A stretch of DNA of 64,000 nucleotides from the NCBI RefSeq assembly GCF_904846215.1, contig NZ_CAJGZK010000005.1:1-64000 (forward strand). The letters are read 5' to 3'. The DNA comes from Psychrobacter glacincola. Lineage in GTDB: Bacteria; Pseudomonadota; Gammaproteobacteria; Pseudomonadales; Moraxellaceae. The notes under the pieces are model-generated. The model did no database searches, had not been told where the DNA came from, and worked only from the letters and a program-made list of their open reading frames with translations. This document shows, one piece after another, positions 29,714 through 41,103 of this stretch (the stretch's first letter is position 1; each line of letters opens with the position of its first letter). The position numbers were made by a program, and so were the translations under genes.

Positions 29714-30223
29714 ATGAGAATTGTTTCCGATAAAATGCCAAAAGTAGATGTGGCAAGTATTTTAACTGCAGAAGAAATTGCGGCTATCCATGAGTTTATG
29801 CATCATTATCCGCATCCGCGGGCAGCGTCTTTAGATTCGCTGAAAATCGTGCAAAAGCGTAACGGCTGGGTCGATGATGCGCAAATGAATGCCATTGCAA
29901 ACCTTTTAAATGTACCGATGACGGATATGGATGGGGTAGCAACCTTCTTTAACCGTATCTATCGTCAGCCGGTTGGTCGTCATATCATCCTTATTTGTGA
30001 TTCGGTGGCTTGTTATTTAACAGGTTATGAAGCACTGGCAGCTGAGCTCAAAGCGCAGCTGGGCATCGACTATGGTCAAACCACTGTTGATGGTCGTTTT
30101 ACGTTATTGCCGATTTGCTGTTTGGGCAACTGTGACAAAGGTCCTGCCGTGTTGATTAATGAAGATACTTATGGTCCTGTCCAGCCCACTGAGGTCGCCC
30201 AATTGTTGGAGCTATACGCATGA
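29714..30223 (+). CDS. nuoE: NADH-quinone oxidoreductase subunit E
   Basis: 169 aa, normal length. The thioredoxin-like 24-kDa subunit carries the [2Fe-2S] cluster N1a, with ligands in [10 protein letters not shown] and [18 protein letters not shown] precedes the ATG. Its end overlaps nuoF by four bases (ATGA), indicating translational coupling. Confidence 0.96.
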   Translation: MRIVSDKMPKVDVASILTAEEIAAIHEFMHHYPHPRAASLDSLKIVQKRNGWVDDAQMNAIANLLNVPMTDMDGVATFFNRIYRQPVGRHIILICDSVACYLTGYEALAAELKAQLGIDYGQTTVDGRFTLLPICCLGNCDKGPAVLINEDTYGPVQPTEVAQLLELYA

Positions 30224-31644
30224 GATTAACTGTTTCAGAGCAGATTGCCCTTCGTAATCAAGGCAAAGCGCCAAGCCAATTAAATGAGCAGCGCATTCCT
30301 ATCTATGGTGATAGAGCGACTGCTACCAGTGAAACGAAACCATTGACATGGCGCCTAGCACATCACGATGCCGTGCTTGATTTGGCCACTTATGAATCAT
30401 TGCGTGGTTTTGAAGCGCTAAAAATGGCATTAAATCAATCGCCAGATGACACGTTAACTACCATTAAAGAAGCGGTAGTAAAAGGTCGCGGCGGTGCAGG
30501 TTTTCCAGCAGGTATCAAGTGGTCGCTGATGGCACCACCAGATGGCGGCCCACGCTATTTAGTTTGTAATGCCGATGAGATGGAACCGGGTACCTTTAAA
30601 GACCGTTTGCTCATGGAGCGTTTGCCGCTTCAGCTTATCGAAGGCATGCTTATTTCTGCTTATGCGATTGGCGCAACCGCTGGTTATATCTTTATTCGCG
30701 GTGAATATATCTTAGCTGCTGAGCGTTTAACGGCAGCAATCGAAGAGTTAAAAGCCAATAATCTAGTCGGCGACAATATTTTAGGCACAGATTTTAGCTT
30801 TGATTTGCATGTACATACTGGCGCTGGTCGTTATATCTGCGGTGAAGAAACGGCATTGATTAACTGCCTAGAAGGTCGCCGTGCCAATCCTCGTACCAAA
30901 CCACCATTTCCACAGGTAGCTGGTGCATGGGGTCGACCAACGGTTGTTAATAACGTTGAAACTTTGCATAACGTTTCAGCCATTATTTTGCATGGCAGCA
31001 CATGGTATCAAGATTTGCCAAAAGCCAAAGGCGTGGTCGAAACACCAGGTACGAAGCTATTCGGTTGCTCAGGTTTGGTTAATGATCCCGGTCTTTGGGA
31101 ATTGCCATTTGGCTATACGGCACGCGAAATTATCGAAGATTTTGCTGGCGGGATGCAGGAAGGTCGCACGCTCAAAGCTTGGTTACCGGGTGGCGCATCA
31201 ACGGATTTTTTGACGGCTGAGCATTTAGATACCGTCGTTGATTTTGACACCATTCAAAAAGCCGGTAGTCGTATGGGTACAGGCTTGCTTATGGTTGTCG
31301 ATGAAGAACAAGATATGGTGCCATTACTGCGCAACCTTGAGATTTTCTTTCAGCGCGAATCGTGTGGTTGGTGTACGCCATGCCGTGATGGTTTACCGTG
31401 GGGCGTCAAAATTCTCACTGCCATTAACGATGGTGAAGGGCAGATTGGTGATGTCGAAAAGTTAGAAGGGTTAACCCGTGACTTATGGATCGGTAAAACC
31501 TTTTGCGCGCATGCCCCTGGTGCTATGGAACCACTGATGAGTGCAATTAAATATTTCCGTCCTGAGTTTGATCAAAAAATTGCGCAGGCGGTTGGTAAAG
31601 ATGTCATTGAGGCTGCAGCCCATCAACAGCTAGATGTGAAATAA
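30220..31644 (+). CDS. nuoF: NADH-quinone oxidoreductase subunit F
   Basis: 474 aa. NADH-binding subunit with FMN. The glycine-rich [14 protein letters not shown] is the nucleotide-binding loop and [17 protein letters not shown] the FMN site. The N3 [4Fe-4S] ligands are [12 protein letters not shown] and the later KTFCAHAPG. It is translationally coupled to nuoE and followed ten bases later by nuoG, with GGAGAG as ribosome site. Confidence 0.97.
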   Translation: MRLTVSEQIALRNQGKAPSQLNEQRIPIYGDRATATSETKPLTWRLAHHDAVLDLATYESLRGFEALKMALNQSPDDTLTTIKEAVVKGRGGAGFPAGIKWSLMAPPDGGPRYLVCNADEMEPGTFKDRLLMERLPLQLIEGMLISAYAIGATAGYIFIRGEYILAAERLTAAIEELKANNLVGDNILGTDFSFDLHVHTGAGRYICGEETALINCLEGRRANPRTKPPFPQVAGAWGRPTVVNNVETLHNVSAIILHGSTWYQDLPKAKGVVETPGTKLFGCSGLVNDPGLWELPFGYTAREIIEDFAGGMQEGRTLKAWLPGGASTDFLTAEHLDTVVDFDTIQKAGSRMGTGLLMVVDEEQDMVPLLRNLEIFFQRESCGWCTPCRDGLPWGVKILTAINDGEGQIGDVEKLEGLTRDLWIGKTFCAHAPGAMEPLMSAIKYFRPEFDQKIAQAVGKDVIEAAAHQQLDVK

Positions 31645-31654
31645 GGAGAGCGGC

Positions 31655-34600
31655 ATGGCAGTCATACATATTGATGGAACCACTGTCGAAGTAGATAGCG
31701 CGGACAACTTGCTACAAGCCTGTTTGTCACTCGGCATTGATGTGCCGTATTTTTGTTATCACCCAGCCCTTGGTTCAGTAGGCTCTTGCCGTCAGTGCGC
31801 GGTTAAGCAATATATGACCAAAGAAGATATGGAAGCAGGTCGCGGCCGTCTTGTGATGTCCTGTATGGTCGCCCCAGGCGATGATATGTACATCTCAGTG
31901 ACTGATGATGAGGCCAAAGCGTTCCGTAAGTCGATGGTTGAGCTGTTGATGATTAACCATCCACATGACTGCCCAACCTGTGAAGAGGGTGGACATTGTC
32001 ATTTGCAGGATATGACTTATATGTCAGGTCATCATCGTCGTCGCTACCGCTTTACCAAACGTACCCATCACAATCAAGAGCTTGGGCCGTTTATCGCGCA
32101 TGAGATGAACCGCTGTATTGCTTGCTACCGCTGTGTCCGTTTTTATAAAGACTATGCAGGCGGCGAAGATTTGGGTGTTTATGGCTCAAATGAACGCGTT
32201 TATTTTGGTCGTGATAAAGACGGTCAGTTTGAAAGTGAGTTTTCAGGTAACTTAACGGAAGTCTGCCCAACGGGTGTATTTACCGATAAAACGCATTCGG
32301 ATCGTTATAACCGTAAATGGGATATGCAGTATGCGCCAAGCATCTGTCATGGCTGTTCAGCAGGTTGCAATATCTCAGCCGGTGAGCGCTACGGTGAATT
32401 GCGCCGTATTGAAAACCGCTATAATGGCGAGGTAAACCGTTACTTCTTATGTGACCGTGGTCGTTTTGGTTATGGCTATGTCAATCGTGAAGATCGTCCA
32501 ACCCAAGCGCTTGAGCGTATCAATGATAAACATGTCAAAATCAATATCGACTATGCCCTTGATGAAACCATTAAGCGTATTAAAGACAAAAAAATCATTG
32601 GCATTGGTTCACCACGTGCCAGCCTCGAGACCAACTTTGCGCTAAAAAACCTCGTTGGTTTTGAGAATTTCTCAACCGGTCTCAATCATCAGCAGCAAGC
32701 ACTGGTCAATAAATGTATTGAAGTATTAAGCACCGAGGGTATTTATAACCCAGGTATGACCGATATTGAAAGCCATGATGCGGTACTGATTTTGGGTGAG
32801 GATATCACGCAAACGTCATCACGTGTGGCACTCTCTATCCGCCAAGCGGCGAAAAATGAAGCCATAAAAATGGCGGCTGCTACCAAAACACAATCGTGGT
32901 TGGCTGAGCCAGTTAAACGTATTGCTCAAGGCGCGCAGAGCCCAGTATATATCATCGATGTGACTCAAACCAAGCTTGAAGATATCAGTAAAGTCAGCGT
33001 CGTCGCGACGCCTGAAGACATCACTAAACTTGGTTTCAAAGTCGCTGATGAGATTGCTAAATTTGCTGATGATTTGGCAAAAATAGTTGATCCGCAAACA
33101 GTTGAAAAAGATGCCGATACTGGTATGGATGCTATGCAAGCATTGGCTGAGCAAATCGCTTATGATTTGATCCAAGCCAATAAGCCATTGGTCGTATCTG
33201 GCAGCAGCTTATCGTCTATTGCTTTGATAGAAGCAGCGGCGCAAATCACGCAAGCATTAAGCCAAAAGCGTGCCGCCATCAAAGCGACTGAGCAGTATCA
33301 ATTTGAAACTCATAATGCCAGTGTTCGTAGTGCCAGTGTTCGTAATGCCAGTGTTCGTGCGGCTGAAGCACAAGCAACAACCGTGCAGCAAACAGAAGAT
33401 AAAGATCTATCCGCCAAGCCAAACAAACCTGAAACGGGCGTTAATACCGAAGCGCAAGATAATGTAGAGCGTGAGCCTGCAACCAAACTTGAGCTAAAAG
33501 AGGTCAATAACAATTATCATGCCCAAGCGGGTATTTATTTAGCGGTGACAGACGCTAATAGTATCGGTGTTTGCTTGCTTGGTGGTCATTCGGTTGAAGC
33601 GTTGTTGGCCACTGATTTTGATGTGGTGATAGTCGCAGAAAATCAGCTGACCGATGCTATTGACGCGAATAAATTAACCCGGTTATTGGCGGATAAAACC
33701 GTCATTGCACTGGATCATCAACTGCTTGATTGGCACAAAGACGTCGATATTGTATTGCCAGCCGCAAGCTTCGCTGAAGCAGATGGCACGCTTGTTTCTG
33801 CTGAAGGTCGTGCGCAGCGCTTCTTCCAAGTCTATGATAACGACTATTATCATCCGCTTAGCAGCATTAAAGAAGGCTGGCGCTGGTTACATGCTGTACA
33901 TAGCAGCTTAGAGGGTCGCGATGTTGATTGGACACAGCTTGATGATGTCATCAACGCTTTGATAGCGACCCATCCTAAGCTTGCGGGTATAAAAGAAGCC
34001 GCACCTGATGCTGACTACCGAATGGCTGGTCTAAAAATTGCCCGTCAGCCGCGCCGTTACTCAGGTCGTACCTCTATGCGCGCGCCTTTTTCTGTCCATG
34101 AGCCAATGCAGCCAAAGGATTTGGATACCGGTTTAACCTTTTCAATGGAAGGCTATAGCGGCAAACAAACCCCAAGCGCGATGATTCCTTTTGCGCAATC
34201 TGCGGGCTGGAACTCACCACAAGCGTGGAATAAATACCAAGATAAAGTCGGTGGCAATCTTAGAAATGGTGATCCGGGCGTACGCTTGTTCGACCAGTTA
34301 GAGCGCCTAGCTACGCGCCAGTATGTTGCCCCAGAAACGATGTCTTTGACCACGACAGACATGCAGCAAGGACAAGCCAAATTGGTGCCTATCTATAATA
34401 TCTATGCCAGCTCCATGATGGCATCGCGTAGCCCAGTGGTTGCTGAACAATTACCAGTAGCGGCATGGCGTGTGAGTATCGATGATGCCAAAGACTGGAA
34501 TATCGCGGCTGGTGATTATTTGGCGATTGAGATTGATAAACAGCAAATCACGCTGCCAGTACAGCTTGTGGGTTATTTAGCAGAAGGCTGTATCGGCTAT

Positions 34601-34798
34601 CCGGTTGGGCAGGTAAGCATTATCCATCCATCAATGCCCGCATCAGTACGCAAAGTAGATGCACCTATTACGATGATGGGTAGCATGGCTAATGACGCTA
34701 ATGATAGTGCTTTAAACAGCAATACTGACACTAATATTAACCGCGCAACGCCAGCCACTGTAGCTACTACAGCGCCGACCACCACGCAGGAGGTGTAA
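31655..34798 (+). CDS. nuoG: NADH-quinone oxidoreductase subunit G
   Basis: 1047 aa, longer than the ~910 of E. coli. The N-terminal [2Fe-2S] domain shows [15 protein letters not shown]. The N5 cluster region has [18 protein letters not shown]. The second ferredoxin-like cluster has [10 protein letters not shown] and EVCPTG. An N7-type cluster motif CHGCSAGCN with a later Cys is present. A molybdopterin-oxidoreductase-like domain follows. Extra length comes mainly from a hydrophilic insertion near residues 535-620, including a 15-bp minisatellite at 33314, and an Asn/Thr-rich tail. The ribosome site of nuoH (AGGAGG) lies inside its last codons. Confidence 0.96.
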   Translation: MAVIHIDGTTVEVDSADNLLQACLSLGIDVPYFCYHPALGSVGSCRQCAVKQYMTKEDMEAGRGRLVMSCMVAPGDDMYISVTDDEAKAFRKSMVELLMINHPHDCPTCEEGGHCHLQDMTYMSGHHRRRYRFTKRTHHNQELGPFIAHEMNRCIACYRCVRFYKDYAGGEDLGVYGSNERVYFGRDKDGQFESEFSGNLTEVCPTGVFTDKTHSDRYNRKWDMQYAPSICHGCSAGCNISAGERYGELRRIENRYNGEVNRYFLCDRGRFGYGYVNREDRPTQALERINDKHVKINIDYALDETIKRIKDKKIIGIGSPRASLETNFALKNLVGFENFSTGLNHQQQALVNKCIEVLSTEGIYNPGMTDIESHDAVLILGEDITQTSSRVALSIRQAAKNEAIKMAAATKTQSWLAEPVKRIAQGAQSPVYIIDVTQTKLEDISKVSVVATPEDITKLGFKVADEIAKFADDLAKIVDPQTVEKDADTGMDAMQALAEQIAYDLIQANKPLVVSGSSLSSIALIEAAAQITQALSQKRAAIKATEQYQFETHNASVRSASVRNASVRAAEAQATTVQQTEDKDLSAKPNKPETGVNTEAQDNVEREPATKLELKEVNNNYHAQAGIYLAVTDANSIGVCLLGGHSVEALLATDFDVVIVAENQLTDAIDANKLTRLLADKTVIALDHQLLDWHKDVDIVLPAASFAEADGTLVSAEGRAQRFFQVYDNDYYHPLSSIKEGWRWLHAVHSSLEGRDVDWTQLDDVINALIATHPKLAGIKEAAPDADYRMAGLKIARQPRRYSGRTSMRAPFSVHEPMQPKDLDTGLTFSMEGYSGKQTPSAMIPFAQSAGWNSPQAWNKYQDKVGGNLRNGDPGVRLFDQLERLATRQYVAPETMSLTTTDMQQGQAKLVPIYNIYASSMMASRSPVVAEQLPVAAWRVSIDDAKDWNIAAGDYLAIEIDKQQITLPVQLVGYLAEGCIGYPVGQVSIIHPSMPASVRKVDAPITMMGSMANDANDSALNSNTDTNINRATPATVATTAPTTTQEV
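33314..33358 (+). repeat. 15-bp x3 in-frame minisatellite in nuoG
   Basis: Three units of (A)(A/G)TGCCAGTGTTCGT encode [15 protein letters not shown] in the hydrophilic insertion of NuoG. Unit two differs by one base. Length changes would keep the frame. Confidence 0.92.
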
Positions 34799-34799
34799 T

Positions 34800-35843
34800 A
34801 TGCAAGTGACTCGTATTATCCCTGATGTGCCAAGCTTTTTGGCTGGTATGATGACCTTTGATACTTGGTCCATACTTTTTATGGTCGTACAATCGCTGGT
34901 TATCTTTTTAGTCGTCGTCATTGTCGCGGCAATGATGATTATTTATGAGCGCCGGATGCTAGCACTCTGGCAAGATCGTTATGGTCCAAACCGTGTTGGA
35001 CCGTTTGGTTCACTACAGTTAGTCGCCGATATGCTGAAAATCTTCTTTAAAGAAGATTGGACACCAAATTTTACCGATAAGTTTATGTTTACCTTGGCGC
35101 CAGCGGTAGCGATGTTTACTGCTCTGGCCTCATTTGCCATTATTCCTATTTCGCCAACTCTTGGCGTTGCTGATTGGGATATTGGTATCCTATTCTTCTT
35201 TGCCATGGCAGGTATTGCAGTCTATGCCGTGCTATTCGGCGGCTGGGCATCTGCCAATAAATTCTCTTTACTTGGCGGTTTACGTTCAGCGGCGCAAACC
35301 ATCAGTTATGAAGTATTTTTAGGTTTATCGTTGATGGGCGTTGTTGCCTTAACCGGCTCATTTAACTTACGTGCCATTGTCGAAGCGCAGGCTGACGGTT
35401 GGTATATCATTCCGCAATTCTTTGGCTTTTTAACCTTTGTAGTCGCTGGTGTTGCGGTCACCCATAGACATCCCTTTGATCAACCAGAAGCCGAGCAAGA
35501 ATTGGCAGAAGGGTATCACGTTGAATATTCTGGCATGAAGTTCGGTATGTTCTTTATTGGCGAATACGTCAACGTCGTACTGATTTCTGCCTTGATGACC
35601 TGCTTATTCTTTGGTGGTTGGTTGGCCCCTTTTAACTTAGATATTCCGTTTATTCCACCAGCTTTTTGGTTCATGATTAAGACGCTGTTCTTTATGACTA
35701 TGTTTATTTTGGCTCGAGGCTCACTCATGCGTCCGCGCTATGATCAGGTGATGAACTTTGGCTGGAAAGTCTGTCTGCCCGTAACCTTGATTAATCTATT
35801 GGTTACTGCTGCAGTCATTTTGATTTTTTCCCCAACGTTGTAA
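34800..35843 (+). CDS. nuoH: NADH-quinone oxidoreductase subunit H
   Basis: 347 aa membrane subunit forming part of the quinone chamber. The conserved loop [21 protein letters not shown] and the acidic [20 protein letters not shown] are present. About eight to nine helices are visible. It starts one base after the nuoG stop, with AGGAGG overlapping the nuoG end. Confidence 0.97.
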   Translation: MQVTRIIPDVPSFLAGMMTFDTWSILFMVVQSLVIFLVVVIVAAMMIIYERRMLALWQDRYGPNRVGPFGSLQLVADMLKIFFKEDWTPNFTDKFMFTLAPAVAMFTALASFAIIPISPTLGVADWDIGILFFFAMAGIAVYAVLFGGWASANKFSLLGGLRSAAQTISYEVFLGLSLMGVVALTGSFNLRAIVEAQADGWYIIPQFFGFLTFVVAGVAVTHRHPFDQPEAEQELAEGYHVEYSGMKFGMFFIGEYVNVVLISALMTCLFFGGWLAPFNLDIPFIPPAFWFMIKTLFFMTMFILARGSLMRPRYDQVMNFGWKVCLPVTLINLLVTAAVILIFSPTL

Positions 35844-35898
35844 TCATCACTAGCCATCACTGATGAACTAGAGTAAAGCTGAGAAGGATAATAATCCC

Positions 35899-36447
35899 AT
35901 GTTTACTACGATAAAAAAGACCATCATTGGACTATTTACCATTGTCCGCAGCATGTGGATGGTCAATAGCCATGCCATCAGACCGCGCGACACCATTCTT
36001 TATCCTGAGGTGCCGGTACCCGTGCCACCGCGTTTTCGTGGACGTATTATATTGTCGCGTGACCCTGACGGCGATGAGCGCTGTGTTGCTTGTAACCTGT
36101 GCGCTGTGGCATGTCCAGTCGGTTGTATCTCATTACAAAAAGCAGAGCGCGAAGATGGTCGCTGGTATCCAGAGTTTTTCCGCATCAACTTTTCACGCTG
36201 CATCTTTTGTGGCTTATGTGAAGAGGCTTGTCCAACGACAGCGATTCAGATGACCCCTGATTTTGAGATGGGCGAATACGTCCGTCAAGACTTGGTTTAT
36301 GAAAAAGAGCATTTGCTGATTTCAGGACCGGGTAAATATCCCGATTATAACTATTATCGCGTGACGGGTATGGCGGTAGCAGATAAACCAAAAGGCGCGG
36401 CGCAAAATGAAGCGGCACCGATTGATCTAAGGAGCTTGCTACCATGA
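35899..36447 (+). CDS. nuoI: NADH-quinone oxidoreductase subunit I
   Basis: 182 aa, normal length. Two [4Fe-4S] ferredoxin motifs: [15 protein letters not shown] and [13 protein letters not shown] (clusters N6a and N6b). It sits between NuoG and NuoB in the electron chain. AAGGATAA precedes the ATG. Its stop overlaps the nuoJ start by four bases. Confidence 0.97.
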   Translation: MFTTIKKTIIGLFTIVRSMWMVNSHAIRPRDTILYPEVPVPVPPRFRGRIILSRDPDGDERCVACNLCAVACPVGCISLQKAEREDGRWYPEFFRINFSRCIFCGLCEEACPTTAIQMTPDFEMGEYVRQDLVYEKEHLLISGPGKYPDYNYYRVTGMAVADKPKGAAQNEAAPIDLRSLLP

Positions 36448-37187
36448 TGAATATTTTAAACCATCCTGAATTGGCAGGGTTTTATTCGCTTGCAGCCGTG
36501 GCAATATTTGCCAGTTTGCGCGTGGTAACCCAAGCCAATCCAGTCCATGCTATTTTATCGATGATTGTGTCGTTATTGGCAATCGCTGGCATATTTTTTG
36601 TGATAGGTGCGCCATTTGCTGGAGCACTTGAAATTGTCGTTTACGCGGGTGCCATTATGGTGCTGTTCGTTTTCGTTATTATGATGCTAAATTTAGGTAT
36701 GCGTAATGATGAGCGGGAAGAGCGCTGGCTTGATGCCGGCACTTGGGCGATACCGACGGGCTTGACGATTATTATCGCGGTTGTGCTGTATGCGATGATT
36801 GGTCTTAATCATAACGAAGCTGCCTTGATTGGCGGTACAACTATTTCAGCCAAAGCAGTGGGTACGGTGTTATTTACCAAATATATTATGTTGATAGAAG
36901 TAGCCGCATTGCTACTACTCGCGGCCTTAGTTGCGGCTTATCATTTAGGTAAAGAAGCTATCGATGATGAGATTATCGGTAACGATAGCTTAGTAGTCAA
37001 TCCGAATGTAGGCAGCATTGAGCTATATGAGAATGACAGCACGTACACCAGTAACGATGCGGTAAAAATGGCAAAACCATACGAATACAAAGATGTCGAC
37101 CCACATGACTATGTGGGTATGAAAGTCGGCATGAAAGCAGGTATGCAGAACGGTATGAAGAAAGTCACGCGCAAGGAGTCAGACTGA
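36444..37187 (+). CDS. nuoJ: NADH-quinone oxidoreductase subunit J
   Basis: 247 aa versus ~184 in E. coli. Five helices, including [20 protein letters not shown] with the conserved pi-bulge helix. The extra ~60 C-terminal residues are hydrophilic and end with short Met-Lys-Gly-type repeats ([15 protein letters not shown]). It overlaps nuoI by four bases and nuoK by one base (TGATG), so the three are translationally coupled. Confidence 0.95.
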   Translation: MMNILNHPELAGFYSLAAVAIFASLRVVTQANPVHAILSMIVSLLAIAGIFFVIGAPFAGALEIVVYAGAIMVLFVFVIMMLNLGMRNDEREERWLDAGTWAIPTGLTIIIAVVLYAMIGLNHNEAALIGGTTISAKAVGTVLFTKYIMLIEVAALLLLAALVAAYHLGKEAIDDEIIGNDSLVVNPNVGSIELYENDSTYTSNDAVKMAKPYEYKDVDPHDYVGMKVGMKAGMQNGMKKVTRKESD

Positions 37188-37594
37188 TGTTACTAGCAGC
37201 AAGCGTGGCACAAGATATTGCCAATGTGCCGTTTGCCCATGAAGTAGCAGGCTTAGTGCAGCCAGTTGCTGAGGCGCAAAATGTACTGGGTCTGATACCC
37301 ATGAGCCATGGATTAATCTTGGCAGGTATCTTATTTGCTATTGGTTTTTGCGGTGTCATGGTACGGCGTAATTTCCTATTTATGCTAATGAGCCTTGAGA
37401 TCATGATGAATGCGGCGGCACTAGCATTTGTGGTAGCAGGTAGCCGCTGGGTCGATCCAGATGGACAGATTATGTTTATCTTTATTTTGACCTTAGCAGC
37501 AGCAGAGGCCGCCATTGGTTTGGCAATATTATTGCGTTTTTATCATCAGCGTGGGCATCTCGATGTCGATGGCGCCAATGAGATGAAAGGATGA
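37187..37594 (+). CDS. nuoK: NADH-quinone oxidoreductase subunit K
   Basis: 135 aa; the family is usually ~100 aa. The three-helix core begins at [17 protein letters not shown] and carries the conserved Glu residues in [11 protein letters not shown] and [11 protein letters not shown], which are proton-pathway residues. The N-terminal ~35 residues are an extension. The one-base overlap with nuoJ supports the upstream start; an internal ATG at the core is the alternative. Confidence 0.94.
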   Translation: MLLAASVAQDIANVPFAHEVAGLVQPVAEAQNVLGLIPMSHGLILAGILFAIGFCGVMVRRNFLFMLMSLEIMMNAAALAFVVAGSRWVDPDGQIMFIFILTLAAAEAAIGLAILLRFYHQRGHLDVDGANEMKG

Positions 37595-37598
37595 TGTC

Positions 37599-39473
37599 AT
37601 GAGTTTATTACCATTAACCTTTATATTCCCGCTCGTTGGCTTTTTGATTTTAGCCTTTATGCGCGACAAGTTAAGCGAGCAGGTAGCAGCGATTGTCGGT
37701 GTCGGTAGCATGCTGCTATCAGCGCTCTGTACGTTGGTTGTTAGCTATACCTTTTTAACGACGAATCCAGCTGGAACCGTCGTAGAGATTCCGCTGTGGA
37801 CGTGGTTCCAAGTTGGTGACTTTGCGCCGAATTTTGGCTTAAGCTTTGATGGCTTAGCATTGACGATGACTGGAGTAATTACCGGCATCGGCTTTTTAAT
37901 CCATCTATTTGCCGCATGGTATATGAAAGGCGATACAGGCTTTGCCCGCTTCTTTAGCTATATGAACTTATTCGTCGCCAGTATGTTATTACTGGTATTA
38001 GCGGATAACTTGTTCTTGCTATACCTTGGCTGGGAAGGCGTTGGTATCTGTTCTTACTTGCTGATTGGTTTTTATTACCATGACCGCGCTAATGGTCGTG
38101 CTGCGATGAAAGCCTTTACTGTTACCCGTGTTGGTGACGTATTTTTAGCCTTTGGTTTATTTTTATTATTCCGCGAATTTGGTACGCTTAATATTCAAGA
38201 GATTATTACCCGCGCCCCGGAAGTATTTGATATCAATAACCCAACCATGATTTTGACTACCATGATGCTCGTTGGCGGTGCGATGGGTAAATCAGCGCAG
38301 CTACCACTACATACATGGCTGGCAGATGCGATGGCAGGCCCAACGCCAGTATCAGCATTGATTCACGCAGCGACGATGGTTACCGCTGGTGTTTATCTGA
38401 TTGCGCGTTTACATCCATTATTTATCTTAACACCGGGTGTATTGCTATATTGGGTTGGGGCAGTGGGTGCATTGACGCTCGTTGTTGCTGGTTTCTGTGC
38501 ATTGGCACAAACCGATATCAAACGTATCCTTGCTTACTCGACCATGAGCCAAATTGGCTATATGTTCTTAGCACTCGGCGTTGGTGCATGGCAAGGGGCT
38601 ATCTTCCACTTGATGACGCATGCTTTCTTTAAAGCGTTATTATTCTTATCATCAGGTGCGGTCATTCTTGCGGTACATCATGAGCAAAACATCTTTAAGA
38701 TGGGCGGCTTACGTAAAAAGATTCCATTAGTATTTTGGTGCTATATCGTCGGTGGCGGTGCACTTGCTGCGATACCTTGGGTCACCGTTGGTTTTTATTC
38801 TAAAGAAGCGATTCTGTGGGAGAGTTATGCAACCGGTCATATGGTCTTATTCTATATGGGTGTATTCGGTGCTTTCTTAACCGCGCTTTATACCTTCCGT
38901 ATGATTTGGATTATCTTCTTTGGTGAAGAGAAAACCCACGCCCATAAATTATCTGGTGTGTCGTATTGGTTGCCGCTTAGTGTGCTACTGGTATTATCAA
39001 CAGCAGTGGGTGCATTTATTACCCCGCCATTACAAGGCGTATTGCCAGAGAGCGTTGGGCACTTACTAGAAGTTGCTGGTCAAGCGCATGGTAAGCATAC
39101 GGCTGAGTTTATCGCTATGGGTGCGATGGCGGCAGGCTTAGTATTAGCGGCGCTATTATATGTCGTTAATAAAGGTCGACTGCTGACCAGCTTTAAGCGC
39201 ACGCGTATCGGCGGCGCGTTATATCATTGGTGCTATCACGGTATGGGCTTTGATGCGCTATACGATATAGTTTTTGTAAAACCCTTTTTGTTCATCGGCC
39301 GCTTATTTAAAGCCGACCCTATCGATAAAACGTGGCTGCTATTACCTAAGCTGGCATCAGCAGGTAATAAGGTATTGTCTGCGACACAAACAGGGTCACT
39401 TCGAGGTTATGCTGCAAGCTTTGGCTTGGGTATGGCTGTGTTACTCGTGCTGGTAATGATGACGGTGGTATAA
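37599..39473 (+). CDS. nuoL: NADH-quinone oxidoreductase subunit L
   Basis: 624 aa (E. coli 613). Antiporter-like proton-pumping subunit at the tip of the membrane arm. Conserved LYLGWEGVGICSYLLIG, QLPLHTWLADAMAGPTPVSA and FCALAQTDIKRILAYSTMSQ segments are intact, with many membrane helices. The C-terminal part should form the lateral helix. AAAGGATGATGTC precedes the ATG. Confidence 0.97.
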   Translation: MSLLPLTFIFPLVGFLILAFMRDKLSEQVAAIVGVGSMLLSALCTLVVSYTFLTTNPAGTVVEIPLWTWFQVGDFAPNFGLSFDGLALTMTGVITGIGFLIHLFAAWYMKGDTGFARFFSYMNLFVASMLLLVLADNLFLLYLGWEGVGICSYLLIGFYYHDRANGRAAMKAFTVTRVGDVFLAFGLFLLFREFGTLNIQEIITRAPEVFDINNPTMILTTMMLVGGAMGKSAQLPLHTWLADAMAGPTPVSALIHAATMVTAGVYLIARLHPLFILTPGVLLYWVGAVGALTLVVAGFCALAQTDIKRILAYSTMSQIGYMFLALGVGAWQGAIFHLMTHAFFKALLFLSSGAVILAVHHEQNIFKMGGLRKKIPLVFWCYIVGGGALAAIPWVTVGFYSKEAILWESYATGHMVLFYMGVFGAFLTALYTFRMIWIIFFGEEKTHAHKLSGVSYWLPLSVLLVLSTAVGAFITPPLQGVLPESVGHLLEVAGQAHGKHTAEFIAMGAMAAGLVLAALLYVVNKGRLLTSFKRTRIGGALYHWCYHGMGFDALYDIVFVKPFLFIGRLFKADPIDKTWLLLPKLASAGNKVLSATQTGSLRGYAASFGLGMAVLLVLVMMTVV

Positions 39474-39474
39474 G

Positions 39475-41100
39475 ATGATTGAGTTACAACAAACGTGGAT
39501 GCTACCAGCATTAATTGCCATTCCTTTTATTGCAGGACTGCTATGTTGGTTGGTTGAACGCTTTAATAAACGCTTGCCGCGCTGGATTGCTTTAATCGGC
39601 ATGACGTTGACCTTTGTGTTGTCAATGGTACTGTGGCAATACGGTGATTTTTCTGGCATGAGTAAGCAAGTCATTGCGCCAGGTGGTGCTGTGCCTTGGG
39701 TTGCTGAATTCAGTGTGCCTTGGATACCCAGCTTTGGTATCAGCTTTCATTTAGCGCTAGATGGTTTATCGCTCATGATGGTTGCTTTAACTGGGCTACT
39801 CGGTGTTGCCGCGGTTGCCTGTTCGTGGAATGAGATTCAGCGCCGTGTTGGTTTCTTCCATCTGAACTTGCTATGGAGCTTAGGCGGCGTCATTGGTGTT
39901 TTCTTAGCCATTGATATGTTCTTATTCTTCTTCTTTTGGGAGATGATGCTGGTTCCAATCTACTTCTTGATCGCGATTTGGGGTCATGATGTTGTTGGCA
40001 AAACCAAGGAATACGCAGCAACTAAGTTCTTTATCTATACCCAAGCGTCTGGGCTAATCATGCTCGTTGGGATTTTGATATTGGTCATTATTAGCTACGC
40101 GCAAAAAGGCGTGGTCAGCTTTAACTATAATGATTTACTCGGTACGTCACTTGGCGGCTGGGAATATCCAATCATGCTGTGCTTCTTTATTGGCTTTGCG
40201 GTTAAGTTGCCGATTATTCCGTTCCATGGCTGGTTGCCTGATGCGCATGCGCAAGCACCAACGGCAGGTTCAGTGGATTTGGCAGGGGTTTTGATTAAGA
40301 CGGCGGCTTATGGTTTGATTCGTTTTGTCTTGCCATTATTTCCAGCGGCGTCACAAGATTTTGCGCCTATTGCTATGACCTTGGGTACGATTGGTATCTT
40401 CTATGGCGCATGGCTGGCCTTTATGCAAACCGATATGAAGCGTTTGCTGGCTTATACCAGTATCTCGCACATGGGCTTTGTAGTATTAGCAATTTATGCT
40501 GGAACGTTGCTCAGCTTACAAGGTTTGATGATTCAGATGCTCGCACATGGTTTAAGCTCAGCGGCACTGTTTATTATGGCAGGGCAGTTATATGAGCGTC
40601 TACATACCCGTGATATAACCTTGATGGGTGGTATGTGGGGTCAGTTCCGTTATTATGCACCGATACTGATGTTTTTCTGTGCCGCCTTACTTGGTATTCC
40701 GGGTACGGGTAACTTTATCGGTGAGTTCTTGATCTTGTTTGGTGCCTTTGCTCAGTATCCGGTGTTTGTAGTATTTGCGACATTCAGCCTGGTATTGGCA
40801 GGTTTGTACTCACTTATTTTGATTCATCGTGCATTATTCGGTGCTAACAATACTAAAGAATTGGCGCTGCGGGAGACCAAATCACACGGTCTGCCAGAGC
40901 GTCCATTAAAAGATTTGGGCAAGCGCGAGCTGTCATTGCTATTGATGCTTGCGGCAGGCTTGGTCTGGCTCGGACTGTATCCACAGCCGTTCCTTGATAC
41001 GTCAAGTCATGCAATGCAGTGGATTAATAACGCTTATATATACAGTCAAGTAACACAAGTAGATGCCTCGCAGCTGCTTAATGCAATGGAGGCACGTTAA
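39475..41100 (+). CDS. nuoM: NADH-quinone oxidoreductase subunit M
   Basis: 541 aa (E. coli 509). Second antiporter-like subunit: FFFWEMMLVPIYFLIAIWG has the conserved Glu, and LPIIPFHGWLPDAHAQAPTA and MQTDMKRLLAYTSISHMGFV hold the proton-path Lys and His residues. It starts one base after nuoL. Confidence 0.97.
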   Translation: MIELQQTWMLPALIAIPFIAGLLCWLVERFNKRLPRWIALIGMTLTFVLSMVLWQYGDFSGMSKQVIAPGGAVPWVAEFSVPWIPSFGISFHLALDGLSLMMVALTGLLGVAAVACSWNEIQRRVGFFHLNLLWSLGGVIGVFLAIDMFLFFFFWEMMLVPIYFLIAIWGHDVVGKTKEYAATKFFIYTQASGLIMLVGILILVIISYAQKGVVSFNYNDLLGTSLGGWEYPIMLCFFIGFAVKLPIIPFHGWLPDAHAQAPTAGSVDLAGVLIKTAAYGLIRFVLPLFPAASQDFAPIAMTLGTIGIFYGAWLAFMQTDMKRLLAYTSISHMGFVVLAIYAGTLLSLQGLMIQMLAHGLSSAALFIMAGQLYERLHTRDITLMGGMWGQFRYYAPILMFFCAALLGIPGTGNFIGEFLILFGAFAQYPVFVVFATFSLVLAGLYSLILIHRALFGANNTKELALRETKSHGLPERPLKDLGKRELSLLLMLAAGLVWLGLYPQPFLDTSSHAMQWINNAYIYSQVTQVDASQLLNAMEAR

Positions 41101-41103
41101 GTC

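Noticed and set aside
33310-33513. Antisense frame with ALRTL repeats within nuoG
   Set aside because: It is the reverse reading of the NASVR minisatellite.
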